Positions 63,819-64,000 of a stretch of DNA of 64,000 nt are shown here, piece by piece. The notes below the pieces were generated by a model that did no database searches, was not told where the DNA came from, and saw only the letters and a program-made list of their open reading frames with translations. Origin of the DNA: Eublepharis macularius (taxonomy: Eukaryota > Chordata > Lepidosauria > Squamata > Eublepharidae); NCBI RefSeq assembly GCF_028583425.1, contig NC_072795.1, forward strand, positions 6,285,001 to 6,349,000, given 5' to 3'. The position numbers and the translations under genes were made by a program. Each line of letters starts with the position of its first letter. Position 1 is the first letter of the stretch.

Positions 63819-64000
63819 CAGGTCAGAAACGTTTTTGGCAGGTTGGCGACGGTAAACATGAATTGTCTGGAAAGGCCTTTACTGGAGGGGGGGGGACTGG
63901 GTGTACGATGCCTCCAAGATGTGAATCCTGCCAGGGACTGAAAGGGGAGGAAGCGAACTGGGTGAGAACCGGGCAGGGCTTGGGGTGGGGTGAGATTTAT
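63819..64000. other. No gene seen at the right edge
   Basis: G-rich unique sequence to the window end. Confidence 0.4.

Overview
This is eukaryotic, vertebrate DNA and almost certainly squamate (lizard, possibly gecko-like; that last point is a guess). It carries BovB (RTE) and CR1 LINE pieces, several tRNA-derived SINEs, 5S rRNA-derived SINEs, Penelope-like elements (PLEs) and a dense mix of short DNA transposons. There are no operons, tRNA or rRNA genes, CRISPR arrays or convincing complete host genes. Nearly every sequence that can be identified is a mobile element. Stretches listed as 'no gene seen' are unique or too decayed to name by eye.

Region 1-5.2 kb: a Ty3/Gypsy-type retrotransposon on the minus strand. 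Its pol frame is open from about 3618 to beyond the left window edge, in the order protease, integrase, reverse transcriptase, RNase H. That gene order marks the Gmr1-like group. A hAT-type element (4519-5167) lies beside it and itself contains a palindromic insertion. Region 5.2-34 kb: a scatter of hAT, Harbinger and 'TAGGGTTGCC' short elements, SINEs (one with its tRNA-like head repeated six times in tandem), BovB and CR1 ends, PLE ends, a solo LTR and microsatellites.

Region 34.8-38 kb: a Helitron-like element (34861-37953) filled with a 52-bp minisatellite and interrupted by a 1.1-kb Harbinger element that encodes a decayed Myb/SANT-like domain. Region 38.7-40.6 kb: a 5'-truncated PLE with an open RT plus GIY-YIG frame, a hammerhead ribozyme motif and 13-bp target-site duplications (TSDs). 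Region 41-64 kb: more hAT elements with clean 8-bp TSDs, a second Helitron copy, a CR1 element broken by a hAT insertion, 5S SINEs (one split by a near-perfect 212-bp Harbinger palindrome) and BovB ends.

Two themes stand out. First, hammerhead-ribozyme cores recur in the PLE termini and in a family of inverted-repeat retroelements, including a tandem array at 32.3-32.7 kb. Second, nested insertions with intact TSDs give a readable relative chronology. Three short open segments with splice-like borders on the plus strand (30494-30586, 59528-59629, 63765-63818) are the only hints of host exons, so the window may be intronic. That is weak evidence.
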